From positions 224,307-283,965 of the forward strand of contig QEOQ01000226.1 in the NCBI GenBank assembly GCA_010279815.1: a stretch of 59,659 nt of DNA, written 5' to 3'. The notes under the pieces are model-generated. The model made no database searches. It worked only from the letters and a program-made list of their open reading frames with translations, and was not told the DNA's origin. This DNA comes from Brachionus plicatilis (Eukaryota > Rotifera > Eurotatoria > Ploima > Brachionidae). A program made the translations under genes and the position numbers. This document shows, piece by piece, positions 47,118-57,391 of this stretch. Position 1 is the first letter of the stretch, and each line of letters opens with the position of its first letter.

Positions 47118-47498
47118 CGTTTTAATCAAATAATATTTTTTATGATAGAAATTTTAATTTTCTCCAATTATATTGATGATGCATATTAGAAAAACAAATT
47201 TAAAAGTCAGCTTTTTAATAAAATTTATTATAAATTCAAATTTATTAACAAACGGAATTAATGTTATTTATTTATTTTAATTAAACATAAAAAAATTTAA
47301 ATAGACAAAAACAAAGGCTAAAAAAGTCGATTCTTGTTTGAACTTATTGAAAATTTTATTTTATGTTTAAAGTTCCTATACATAAGATGAATTAAAGTAT
47401 ATTTTTCTAGAAAAAAATTCAAAATTTGTTGATTTTTAAATAAAAGCATTTGGTCTAAAAACTATGGGCGGAATACAAAAACAAGCAGCAAAATATAA

Positions 47499-50400
47499 TT
47501 ATTTAATTTTTAGAGAATTTTGTGCAGATGCAGCCACAGGTGTAGGTTTTTGATCGGGTTTATTCGTGTCTATACTATGCTGTTTTTGTTTAGCTTTTTC
47601 GAGCAGCTTAGATGCTGTGGTAATAAATGATTCTTGATTTTGGTTCATTTCACTTTCTGAATCTAAACAAAAAATTTAAACAATCATAAAGAAGTTTACA
47701 AAAACTAAAAAATAGATAAATTAAAAAGTGATTGTAACATGCGATATTCGAGTGCATTAGACTCGATGTGACAATTAATTCAAGCAATTGGTGCGGGAAA
47801 TACAAAATAGACAATTAATTCTGCAAAAAATTTGTTACCTTTAGAAATGAGACTTTAAATTAGTTGAGCGAGTTAAGATTTTGTTAAATCAGCGTCTAGT
47901 CTATAAAATCAACATAAAAATTTTTTACTTTTAATTCGAAATACTCAAAAGATAATTAAAAAGATCGAATAAACACTTAAAATAAAAAATTAAAGGAAAA
48001 TATAATATTTTAATATTTGATAGCAATCAAAAAATAAAAAAATAAAAAACTTATAAATTAAATTTTTCCAATATTGAACAATTAATAAGGATTTATGCTA
48101 TGATATTTGAGATTCACTAAATTTTCTGAATAGAGCATCAAATTTACAAAAAAAATTTTACACAAAGTTCTTAACTTTTTTCAAGAATAAATTTAAATTC
48201 TAAAACTTGAATGACATCAAGGAATTCTCAATATCAACTCAATTTAGAAGTTTTCTTCAAATATTTTTCAAAAAGAAATTTGAATTAACAAAATTAAAAT
48301 ATGAATAATAAAAATAATATCTGAAAAATATCTAAACCCAATATTGTGCAAAACTGTTTATACAATTATAAAAATCAAACAATACAAATTTAAATATAAT
48401 CTTAATTTATTTTTTGTTTTTTTGCTAAAATTTAAGATAACAGATTTTTCATTCTTTCGGTCAGTTCCTTAAAAATTTAAAACAGAAAAGATTAAAAAAG
48501 TATTTGATATTTTTTTAAATTTATAACAATTGATAAATTCAATTTAGTTGTTAATCAATTTCAACTTCTAGATAATATAAAAACATCAACTATCTAAACT
48601 CATTTTTTAAATAATTTTTACTAAGCTCAAATTTTATTTTGAAGGAGCATTAGCTCGGTACAAAAAACAAATAAAAAATTTATTTTTTTTATCTTATTTA
48701 ATTTTATTTATATTTTTTTATATTTATTATTTTGAAGGAGCATAAGTTCGGTACAATTATTTAATACCAAAAATCTAAATAGCTCAATATGACTTTTTAA
48801 CTCCAAAATACTAAACAAACAAATAATAAAATAATAAAAAAATTAAAAACTAAAATTATAAAATATGGAATCTCAGGCTAAATCTAGAGAAAGTTAAATA
48901 AATTTAATAAAATGATTAATTTATTTGTGTTTTTTTTTATTTAAATTGTTCAATTTTTAATAAGAAAATTATTTTTTTATTATATTAGAGATGAATTCAT
49001 TTATTTTATAATAATGCTAATTTTTATTTAATAAATTACATTACGTTTTAATTAGATATTGTCATAATATTTTTTATAATAATATTAAATTTGTTATTGA
49101 AAAATATTAAGATTCAACCTCAAGCTATTTCAGCATATCGTTTTTAATTTTCTCTTAACATTAACAGACTACATAGGTCAAGATTAACAGCCAGGAATTT
49201 GGAAGCAAATGCTTTATTGGTATCAAATATGGATTTATTAAACTATGATTTATCCTTGAGTGGTGGGGTCGTTAAAATAGAAAATAGAAACTTTACAAAC
49301 TAAAAACTTGAATAATAATTTAGAAAAAAAAAAAAATTATGAACATTTAAAATTCGCTATGGAAAAGTACTCTTCTTTTGCCTTACAATTTTTTTTCCTA
49401 ATTGTTTAATTACTTTATTTTATTTTTTTATTTTTTTTACATCGCCTACAAAGCGTTCATTGAATAAATAAATTAATAAAAAAATAAAACATTGAGATGA
49501 CATTAAAAAAAAAAAATTTTAAGTCTTGACGTTGACTTGACTTAAGACTTGTGACTCATAAACAAGCCTGATCAGTAGTGTTGGCAATCGAATATCAATA
49601 ATCGATTAAATAATCGACTAACTTTAAATCGATTAATTTTTTTCAGTCGATTATTAAATCGATTAATTTTTTTCAGTCGACTATTAAATCGATTAATTTT
49701 TTTCAGTCGACTATTAAATCGATTAATTTTTTTCAGTCGATTATTAAATCGAATAATATTTTCTAGATGACTATAATACTTCTAATTTATCTCAAAATTA
49801 AAATTTAGGAAGGCAAAAAATATTATTTTTTAATAAAAAAAGTCTTTTAATTGATTTAAAATTTAAGATTTAAAACAAAATAAAAAATATTTTATAAATA
49901 ATATTTTTGCCTTCCTAAATTTTAATTTCGAGATAAATTAGAAGTATTATAGTCATCTAGAAAATATTATTCGATTTGATTATCGACTAAAAAAATTAAT
50001 CGATTTATTAAATTTGTCAATCGATTGGAGTCGATTACCAACACTACTATTTTTTTTTTAGTGATTATTTTTATTCTGTTTTATTTTTATTTAATTCTAT
50101 TTAATCAAAAAGACACAATTTCGAAAGGGGGCTGAAAGGAATTGTAACTCTCTTCCAACCAGTCCGTCAAAAATCCCTCCTATTATTATTACCAACGCTA
50201 CTGATCAGAGAGACAGTGAGTCTTGATAATAAATGTTTAAAACAAAAACATACGAACACTGAAACATGAAATAAATAAAATTAGTAAGCTTTATTTAAAG
50301 TATAAAATACTATTTTTTCAACAAGTTAAAAGTCTAGAAAAAGTCAAAGTTGTTTTCGATTATCTCAAGAACTACTATACCAACAATAAATCTCCGCAGA

Positions 50401-53400
50401 ATTCTTTCATTAACCAGTTAAAAGAAACAACAGAGATAGTTGGTAACTTGGAAGCTCTAAATTTTAAAGACTGTTTGTTGAGGCTAAATGAGCATTTTGA
50501 TATTAAATTGGATAATATCAATAAAGAAGAATTAATTAGGAAAATAATTAATCTTTGTCGTTTGATTTCTGAGGATGAACTGAACTCCTCTTTCTATAAA
50601 AATATTTTATACAAAGTTCTTGGTGAACAAGTAACTTAAGTTTTCTTTCTTTTTTTTAATTTATAATATTTTCTATATATTTTTTTTATTTTAAATCGTC
50701 TATGGGACGTAGTTTAATTTTTCAACAAATAAAATAAATAAAAAAAAACTGAAACATGAGATTAAACTTGTACTAAAAAAAAAAATCAAGTCTAATCTTT
50801 AAAAAAAAAACATACCATTATTCTGTCCGGTTGCTTGAGCTGAATCGTTGGCCAACTGAGCATTAGCTTTGTGAAGCAAAGCCGTGTTGTTTTTTACGCT
50901 CAACTCCTCATTTGGCTTGAACGCATTGACAACTTTGGTGCCATCAGGCTGATATGTGACCGAGCTGAGAACAGGCTTGTTCTCGTGGAACTTGGCTCGT
51001 TTTTCTGCCGCCTTCTTGGCAATCAGCTCTCCAAAATCGCTGCTAGACCTGGGATCGATCAGTTGGTATGTGTTGACAAGGCTTTTGACAGTTGTTTTGA
51101 GAGTGGCGGGCCTGGCCGATTGTGCACAGGCGGCTGTTAATGGAGGCAGAGGCGGCGGTGGCGGTGGCGGTGAACAAACGCGCTCAGGCGCTCCACTCTG
51201 CTCATTCAGCTTGTTGAGCGCGCCGGGAGACGGCGGCGGCGGAAATGACGGCGCCTCATGCTCACTCTCTGCTTGCAGCACACTCAATCGCTTCAGCCTA
51301 TTTTCCAAGGCTTTTTCCAGCTCATTTTTAACATTGGGCGTCCTGGAAGCATTTGTGGTGCACGCTGTCTTGTCACTCTGTCTTTTTTGGTGCTCCAAAG
51401 CCGCCTTTTTGATGGCCTCATTGAGTCCCAGTGGCGGCGTGTCGGCCATGGCTGTGTCATAAGCGGACGAGGCCGACGAGACCGAGGAGGGCGACGACGA
51501 GCTTGGCAGCGATGAATTGAGGGTGAACTATCAAAATAGAGAAAAATTAAAATAGAGAAAAATTAAAATAGAAAAAAATTAAAAGGCTTAGTTTTTTGGT
51601 AGCAGCTAATTATATTTTATAGTATCTAATTTTTAGTAGATAAAAATATTGTAGATAATTATTTTTCTAAGTAGCAAAATAAATTGATTAACAGATAAAT
51701 GTTTTCTTCAGTAGATAAATGTTGTCAATTAATAGATAATATTTAATTTAATTACAGGAAACTGTTCTGTACCTGTTCCTCTAAATATAACTGATCAAGT
51801 AGCTTGACAAGTAGATTTCTGCTAATTTTATGTAAATTTACGTAAAAATTAGTAAATAATAGAAAAAAATCAACGTTTCGTAAAATAAAAATAAATAATT
51901 TTGAATAAACGTTGCTTTTTTTCTATTATTTACTAATTTTTACGTAAATTTACGTTTTAAAAAATTAACTTTTGATAAAATATAAAAAAATTAATAGGAA
52001 CTACTTTTTTCAAAATTTATTAGAAAATAATAAAAAATTCAAAAAATTTAGCTCTTTTTTGCTCTTTTCATTTTTACTAATTTTTACGTATAATTATCAA
52101 AAATCCACTTTTCAAATCGGCACGTATCTTTGATTTTGGTTATTTTTTTTTTTTTAAATGTGATTTAATTAGCTGCTACCAAAAACAAATATATGCTTAT
52201 AAAAATAAATATCTTTTTTCATAGTTAAAATTAGGTACGAAAGAATATAATTAGCTGTTACCAAAAAATATTTTCAAAATTAAAATAGAGAAAAATTAAA
52301 AAAGAGAAAAAAAAATAGAGAAGACAAAAAATAGAGAAAATACAAAATAGAGAAAAATTAAAATAGAGAAAAATCATGAAAGTTTCAATTTCAATTTCAT
52401 TAATCAATAGTTTAAATTTAATATGGAGTCTGATTTGTTAATTTTGTTTGCTGGTAATCTATTAAAGTCAATGACATTAAAAGTTAAAAAAAAAAGAAGA
52501 AAAGATAAAACGACAAGTTTTGGATTATAATAAAAAGGCCCATTAAAATCAGTTACACAATTTTTTAATAGAATACCACAATTTTTTAAAATGATACCAC
52601 AATTATTAAATAAATGTACACAATTTTTAAAATAATCCATAAAAATAAAAAATAACACTTAATTATATAAAAAAACACTTATTTTATAAAATTGACACTT
52701 ATTTGATTAAGAAGACCACTAATTAATTAAAAAACTCATTCTTTTTGATTTTTGACACTATTTACAAATGTTGAAATTACTCAATATAAAAAGTGAAAGT
52801 AAAATAGAAATAATTTTATTTCATGAAAATTAAAAAAATTTAAAATGTCTAGTGCAAGTATTTTAGAAAATAACTTTAACGACACAGTCGAAGATGCTGA
52901 ACCTTTAACAAAAAACTAAAGAAGCACAGGTATGACTTTTGATTTTTTGCATGATTGCGAGTCGTTAGATGAATTCAAGCGGCTAATTAAAGATCTTAGG
53001 TTCGATAATATCGCTTAGCATTTTCATTTGACCAATCGACTAGCCGATTGTGACAAGCAATTGCAAACATCGGCGAAAAGGCTGCAAAAAAGCCATTTTT
53101 TATAGAAAAAGTGTAATTTTGACTCTGTCGGTATGGATATCCCAATTCAATCAAATCGAAAAAAAGGAAGACCAAAAAAAAACACTAAAGGCTCTCCTTT
53201 TTGTAAAATGACGAAAAGAAGATACTGGGCTTGTCCTAATAAATGTGGTAAAAAATAATTTTTTGTTTTTTTTTAAATAAATTTTTTTTGAATTTTTTGT
53301 GTTAAAAAAAAATTTTTGTGGAATAAAAATAATTAATATAGTTTTTTTTTTAATATTTGTGTTTTTTTTAATAAATATGTGTTGAAATATAAAAAAAAAA

Positions 53401-56400
53401 GTTTTTTCTTAATTTTAATGGATATTTTTATTAATTGTGGTTTTTTTACTAAAATTGTGGTATGTAACTTAAAAATTGTGGTATCAAAAATGATTTCGCG
53501 TAATAAAAACAATTTAGATTTATTTATTCGTGGCTTTGCTAATTTGCTAATTGATTAATTTTTGTCGCTATTTTTTTTCTCTAAAAAAAAATTCTCTAAT
53601 TTACTTTCTCTATTATAATTTTTTTTCTCTAATAAATTTATTATCTATAATATTGACACTTAATTATCTCTATTTTTTTTCTCTAAAAAAAATTCTCTAA
53701 AAAGTTCTTTTCTGCCTTTCAAAAAATTTTTTTTTTTTTTCAAATTTCAATTATTTAACTATATTTTTTAATTCTTATTTTATTCAGTAACTTTTATTAT
53801 AATCATTTTTTTTCATTTATTTTTATTTTTTATTTGTCTCTGAAGGAGCTAACGCTCGATACAGATTTACAAATAAAATAAAAAAATTTTTCTCTATTAT
53901 GAACGTTTACCGAATTGAGAGCTGTGAGCACCGATGTGGTCCGTATGGGAGTCTGTGGCTGCTGTGACTTGTACAACTTGTCGAACATTTGGCGATCGAT
54001 TTCAATTTGTCTTGGCTGGTCGCCGTCCGACACCGAAATTGAAATTTTGGCCGTGGGGTACCTGAGAAAAAGGTCTTTGCTTGTCTGCAAAAATTCCTGG
54101 TCGAACTTTTGGCCCTGCAAAAATTGACAATCACTTTTTTGAATGATCGATGTTCGCTTTGCCGAGTTTCTTTGCTTTAGCTGTCGTGGCGTGAGAGGCG
54201 AAGTGGCGTTCTTGGGCGCCATCATGACCAAGTTTGTTTCTTGGTCGTAGTCGACCGGAGGCTCCATTGAATTGTTTGCCGTTGGTTGGGGGTGGCACGG
54301 GTCCATGTCGGGACTGGAGTAGATGTCCGAGTAGGCCGGCGATAGAGCGAGCATGCTTCTGTTCTTGCTGCAGTGGGTGCGATGCGAAATGGAAGGAACA
54401 GTGGGCGGCGGGGGTGGTGGAGGAGGCGGCATGTTTGGCGACGCTGGATTTGCCATCAGATTCGGCACGCTCAGAGTCTTGTGGTGGTAGCTGAGCGGTT
54501 CTTTGAACAGGTCGGCATTGTTTATGCCAGGCTTGCGCACAGGGACTCGTGTGCGGATGGAGGCGGCGTTGGCGTCGTTAGCTAGCAGCTTGGTCTTCAG
54601 GACAGAGTCGGACACACTGCAGTCGTATTCGGCTAGAGTCTTGTCCAGTTCGTCTACAGTGAGAGAATAAAAGTTTAGATGCAGTTGTCAAAGTGTGAGT
54701 TTGGTTTAAATATTAGAAGAGTTAAGTTGATTTGTACATGCCATCATGCTTTTTGGTTAGAAAAAAGAGGCCTAAGCTTTTGGTTAATCTTTGGATTAGT
54801 TTTAAATGAGCAAATTAAAAACACAAAGGTTAGTTGTTTGATTTAGCACCACCATTTGTTAGAAGACAAAGCCAAGGTCTTTAGTAAAAGCCATGTTAAA
54901 TTGGAGCCACCTTTGAATAGAAATTAATTGGCAAAGAACCGGTCAACACATTTTGGACACCGGTTACGGACTTATTACAAAAAGTGATGCAAGTTTGTTT
55001 TTTAAGATTGGAAAAAAAATTTTTTTTTTCATTTTTTTTAATGGACTTTTTATTTTACTCAGTACCTAATTATATTTTATCTAGTACCAAATAAAATTTA
55101 ATTAGTCTTACTGTAAAAAATAATTTAATAATACCTAATTAGGTGCAACTATTATAGTTGGTACCAAATATTAATTTCAAAAACAAAAGTCTGAGAATGG
55201 TAGCTATAAATTTGTCAAAATGTCCCAGGATAATAAAGCCAGCATGAATGAAAAGTGAACCACCCAAATTATCTGATATTGATACATTGAGAATTGCTCC
55301 ATCAGTACAGCCATCAACATCATCAATACGACCATATACATCGTCAGAACAACTATCAGAATCGTTAGAACAACCACCACCATCACAAGAAGTATCACAA
55401 TCAAAAAGGTTAAAAATTAAGATGTTATTGTTAAAAGCTCGATTGGCTAAATGGAATTAAATTTGTTTATTTTTAATTTTTTTCTTAAATTTTCTTTAAT
55501 AAATCTAACTATTTCTTATTTATAATTAAATAAAAGCTTATAAAACGTCAAAAATTAGATTTTTTTTCTAATGAAACTAACTTTTTTTTTGTTACAAATT
55601 AAATTTAATTAGGTACGACTAAAAACTTAGACTATTTCTATTTTTATAAAATGTTATATGATCTTTTGAAGATAGATTTTTGTTAATGAAATGTTTCAAT
55701 TAAAATTAAATTGTAAAACAGTTTGTTATTTTTACTAAACATTTCTCTTTTGCCTATGTTGCTTTAACTAATAAATAATAGTAATAATAATAATAATATA
55801 GAAAGAAAAAATATAAAAAAAAATATCGAATTCAAAAATATAGAAAATTATAAAGAATAAATAGTCTAATTAATTTTTTTTCAAATTTTTTCTTCACCAA
55901 CTAGTAAATTATTACCAGTAGCTTCTAAAAATGATTCAATATTCAATTAAAATATGGATGGTATAACATTGTTTTAAAAACGTGGGCACAATATCGAACG
56001 TCCCGTCACTGTACTAGTCGTTAGAATTATTTAGAAATTTAAGATTTAAAAAATAATGGTAAATTGATGATAAGGAATTTTGTTCATTTTCAAGCTTAAT
56101 TTGAAATGAATAACATTAGCTTTTAAATTTAAAGTTTTAGCCAAAAACTCTATTTTTTTTCTATAATTAAAATTTTCTTTATTTTTTTCTACATTTAGTC
56201 CTTTCTATATTTTTTTTTCTATATTTTGTCCACCTCCCCATTAATAAAATTATTTTTCTAATGAGAATAAATTTGGCAAATTGGAGTCTGAGATCAAATT
56301 TTAAGATCAAAACGATCTTTTAAGATCAAGATTTAAGATCAAAAATAATTTTTGTTCGGTTTTTTGTTAACTAAAATAAATTATTCTTAAAAAATTACTG

Positions 56401-57391
56401 TATCAAAGTGCAACTTACGTAGTTGCACCTTTTTTACTTAAATTAGTTTTTCTCATGTTTTAATAAGACAAAAAATAAAATATCAATAAGATTTAAATTG
56501 ATTATTGGTTTAATTTATTAATTTAAAAAGAATAAAATTATTTTTTTAAGTAAAAAAGGTGCAAAAAAGTATGTCGCACTTTGTTGCATTATTTTTTGAG
56601 TATATTTTATTAACTTTATTTTTAATTCATCAAACAAGGAAGAATTTTTGTACAATTTGTATTTGAATTTCACAAACCTTTTTTTCTATTATTAAAAAAA
56701 TATTACATTTTATATTTTGATCTTTTGTTCTTTATCTCAAAATTTAATTTGCCATAAATTTTAAAAATTTAAAATAATTTTTAACCAACATAAATAATAA
56801 TCATTTTTTTGTTCAATAATAATGTTTACAGAAATTATCTTATTTTAAATTTAATTCCGAGCTATGAGATTCAATTAAAAGACAAATTTTGTTCTTGAAA
56901 CTTTTAAAAATAATAAAGCAGTGAATTTATAGAAAATGATTTTGAATTATTTTTTTTTAAAAATAAAATTTTTTTTCCTAATAAATTAGTTGTAAAAAAG
57001 TACTAGCAAGTAAAGTGCCGAAAAGTATTTTTGTATATTTATCAAAAAGATTAATTTTATTTAAACAAAATTTGCATCACTAGAAAAGTTAATTTTTATT
57101 CAAAGTGTTTTTCCTCCGACTAAATTTTGGCCAAGCTAATCATAAAAGCGATATTATAAAACACACCTATTTGAGCGAATACACTATTCATGTAAGACAT
57201 GTCATTTTTTTTAACTATGGCGGACATGCTTTTGCATGATATGGTCATGGGTCTTGGTGGAAGCTTACGCTCAGCTGTCGTCAGTAAGTCCTTATGGTTT
57301 ATGTTTCCAAAATTAATACTTTTGACTCTTACGCTTGCATTTTTGACGTCTGACGACAGCGAGGTGCTCGGATCACGTCTTGGTGGGATTG
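47499..57391 (-). CDS. Polyproline scaffold-like protein, 5' partial (last four exons)
   Basis: Minus-strand exons 57391-57167, 54653-53911, 51527-50816 and 47662-47499 (TAA). Donors and acceptors are GT-AG and phases agree (1, 0, 1), giving 613 residues with the 5' end outside the window. Three proline runs (N-M-P9, F-P4-S-P, S-P7-L-P-P) could bind SH3, EVH1 or profilin. Other traits: charged segments D-E-L-D-K-T-L-A-E-Y-D, E-L-E-K-A-L-E-N-R-L-K-R-L and E-L-I-A-K-K-A-A-E-K-R-A-K-F, Ser/Thr-rich R-x-x-S-T sites, and a short helical tail. No catalytic domain and no PDZ, SAM or WH2 match that I trust. An actin or junction scaffold is the likeliest reading (inference); I do not recognise the exact family. 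Exons are GC-richer than the huge introns, all of which are filled with transposons. The 51528-53910 intron is itself a transposon. Confidence 0.75.
48641..48756. repeat. Short dispersed motif GAAGGAGCATTAGCTCGGTACA
   Basis: The motif occurs at 48641 and 48734, with inverted or variant copies at about 27120 (GTACCGAGCTAATGCTC) and 53840 (GAAGGAGCTAACGCTCGATA). All are set in AAATAAAATAAA tracts, so it looks like the 3' tail of a LINE or SINE family with a GAGC/GCTC mini-hairpin. Confidence 0.5.
49576..50200. mobile_element. hAT-type element with nested palindrome
   Basis: TAGTGTTGGCAAT at the left end and the inverted TAGCGTTGGTAAT at the right are flanked by a perfect 8-bp duplication CTGATCAG (49568-49575 and 50201-50208). 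Inside, a second inverted end ACCAACACTA at about 50037-50047 mirrors the left end, so a 470-bp palindrome (arms with GGAAGGCAAAAAATATTATT) makes up most of the body. No coding frame. Confidence 0.85.
49624..49743. repeat. Four 30-bp tandem repeats
   Basis: Unit TTAAATCGATTAATTTTTTT plus CAGTCGAYTA, four copies differing at one base. It sits in the left arm only of the surrounding palindrome, so it expanded after the element formed. Confidence 0.85.
50270..50747 (+). mobile_element. Retro-inserted sequence with A-rich tail and 12-bp duplication
   Basis: ACTGAAACATGA occurs at 50258-50269 and again at 50748-50759. Between them is a 478-bp segment ending AAATAAAATAAATAAAAAAAA. Direct repeats of this size plus an A-rich 3' tail are the sign of LINE-machinery insertion. 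It carries an open frame (no ATG) from about 50240 to the TAA at 50637-50639, with L-R-L-N-E-H-F-D-I-K-L-D-N and C-R-L-I-S-E-D-E-L-N-S-S-F-Y. The protein is unidentified: either the end of a retrotransposon ORF or a processed gene copy. Confidence 0.6.
51592..52268. mobile_element. MITE nested in the introner
   Basis: Left end TTTTTTGGTAGCAGCTAATT, inverted right end TTTTTTGGTAACAGCTAATT; a further internal end GCTGCTACCAAAAA lies at 52171-52185. Body AT-rich, no coding frame. No clear duplication at its ends. Confidence 0.65.
51833..51952. repeat. Near-perfect hairpin, 46-bp arms
   Basis: Arms 51833-51878 and 51907-51952 match at 45 of 46 positions around a 28-bp loop; core TTACGTAAAAATTAGTAAAT. 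In the gene's transcript it would fold strongly. TTACGTAA-type words also dominate the arms of the MITE at 13805-14644. Confidence 0.85.
52537..53500. mobile_element. Mutator-like element with 9-bp duplication and empty-site proof
   Basis: TAATAAAAA at 52528-52536 and 53501-53509 flanks a 964-bp insert. The related copy at 59100-59165 continues straight through this point (GGTTTTGGATTAATATAAAT, then ACAATTTTGATTT), giving the pre-insertion sequence. The ends carry imperfect inverted repeats made of ACCACAATTTTT subrepeats. A 9-bp duplication is typical of Mutator-like elements. Confidence 0.82.
52844..53257 (+). pseudogene. Relic of an AT-hook/zinc-binding transposon protein
   Basis: Starts MSSASILENNFNDTVEDAEP, breaks at a stop, then reads F-L-H-D-C-E-S-L-D-E-F-K-R-L-I-K, N-R-L-A-D-C-D-K and (after a frameshift) N-C-K-H-R-R-K-G-C-K-K. 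After another frameshift come an AT-hook-like K-K-G-R-P-K-K and a closing W-A-C-P-N-K-C-G-K-K before TAA. Same plan as the minus-strand relic at 3307-3600. It would be the N-terminal DNA-binding part of a Mutator-like transposase; the catalytic part is absent. Confidence 0.5.
55052..55625. mobile_element. TIR element with GTACCTAATTA ends
   Basis: Left AGTACCTAATTATATTTTAT and inverted right AGTCGTACCTAATTAAATTT, with further GGTACC/TAGGTGC copies at 55130-55165. Ends resemble those of the MITE at 51592-52268 (GGTAGCAGCTAATTATATTT). It carries a 70-codon ATG frame, see next entry. Confidence 0.55.
55248..55460 (+). CDS. Small open frame in the TIR element
   Basis: ATG at 55248 opens MKSEPPKLSDIDTLRIAPSV, followed by a Ser/Pro/Gln-rich stretch and a basic tail (S-K-R-L-K-I-K-M-L-L-L-K-A-R-L-A-K-W-N). 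Composition is unlike a random AT-rich frame. It could be a piece of a transposon protein. No family is recognised, and expression is unknown. Confidence 0.3.
   Translation: MKSEPPKLSDIDTLRIAPSVQPSTSSIRPYTSSEQLSESLEQPPPSQEVSQSKRLKIKMLLLKARLAKWN
56270..56757. mobile_element. MITE-like member of the GATCAAAA repeat family
   Basis: Left GCAAATTGGAGTCTGAGATC and the inverted right end (GGCAAATTAAATTTTGAGAT) are mirror images. Inside is a second inverted pair, AGTTGCACCTTTTTTACTTA at 56420 and TAAGTAAAAAAGGTGCAAAA at 56555, similar to 9340-9520. So one MITE appears nested in another. Confidence 0.6.

Larger units (their letters stand above)
47663..50815 (-). other. Last intron of the polyproline gene (3.15 kb)
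   Basis: Donor GTATGT at 50815, acceptor TTTGTTTAG at 47663. Contains AT-rich filler, two copies of a GAAGGAGC...CTCGGTACA tail motif (48641 and 48734), the SINE-like piece at 49439-49470, a hAT-type MITE and a retro-insertion, each described separately. Confidence 0.6.
51522..53911. mobile_element. Introner: DNA transposon that forms an intron of the polyproline gene
   Basis: Plus-strand ends: GGTGAACTATCAAAATAGAG (left) and inverted right GGTAAACGTTCATAATAGAG, 23 of 27 bases alike when extended. An 8-bp duplication GAATTGAG flanks them at 51514-51521 and 53912-53919, in coding exons on both sides. On the minus strand the first end supplies the donor (G|GTAAAC) and the other the acceptor (GATAG|TTCACC). 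The intron is 53910-51528, so one element base and six element bases remain as coding sequence. Subterminal sequence is full of TAGAGAAAA-type subrepeats. The body shares blocks with 58.93-59.26 kb. Nested insertions: MITE 51592-52268, Mutator-like 52537-53500, and a tail motif at about 53760-53885. Superfamily uncertain; 8-bp duplication and the C48 protease near copy 2 would fit KDZ/Zisupton-like or hAT-like elements. Confidence 0.85.
54654..57166 (-). other. Intron of the polyproline gene (2.5 kb)
   Basis: Donor GTGTGT at 57166, acceptor CTCACTGTAG at 54654. Holds a TIR element with a small frame (55052-55625) and a GATCAAAA-family MITE (56270-56757). 54660-55020 is less AT-rich and may be older intron sequence. 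No other gene. Confidence 0.6.

Noticed and set aside
50956..51462. 168-codon plus-strand frame with a Gly run
   Set aside because: It is the antisense reading of the polyproline exon; the Gly run is just the complement of proline codons.
51528..53910. Possibility that the introner merely inserted into a pre-existing intron
   Set aside because: The 8-bp duplication lies in coding exon sequence on both sides and the splice sites are inside the element termini; insertion into an old intron would leave duplication and termini within intron sequence.
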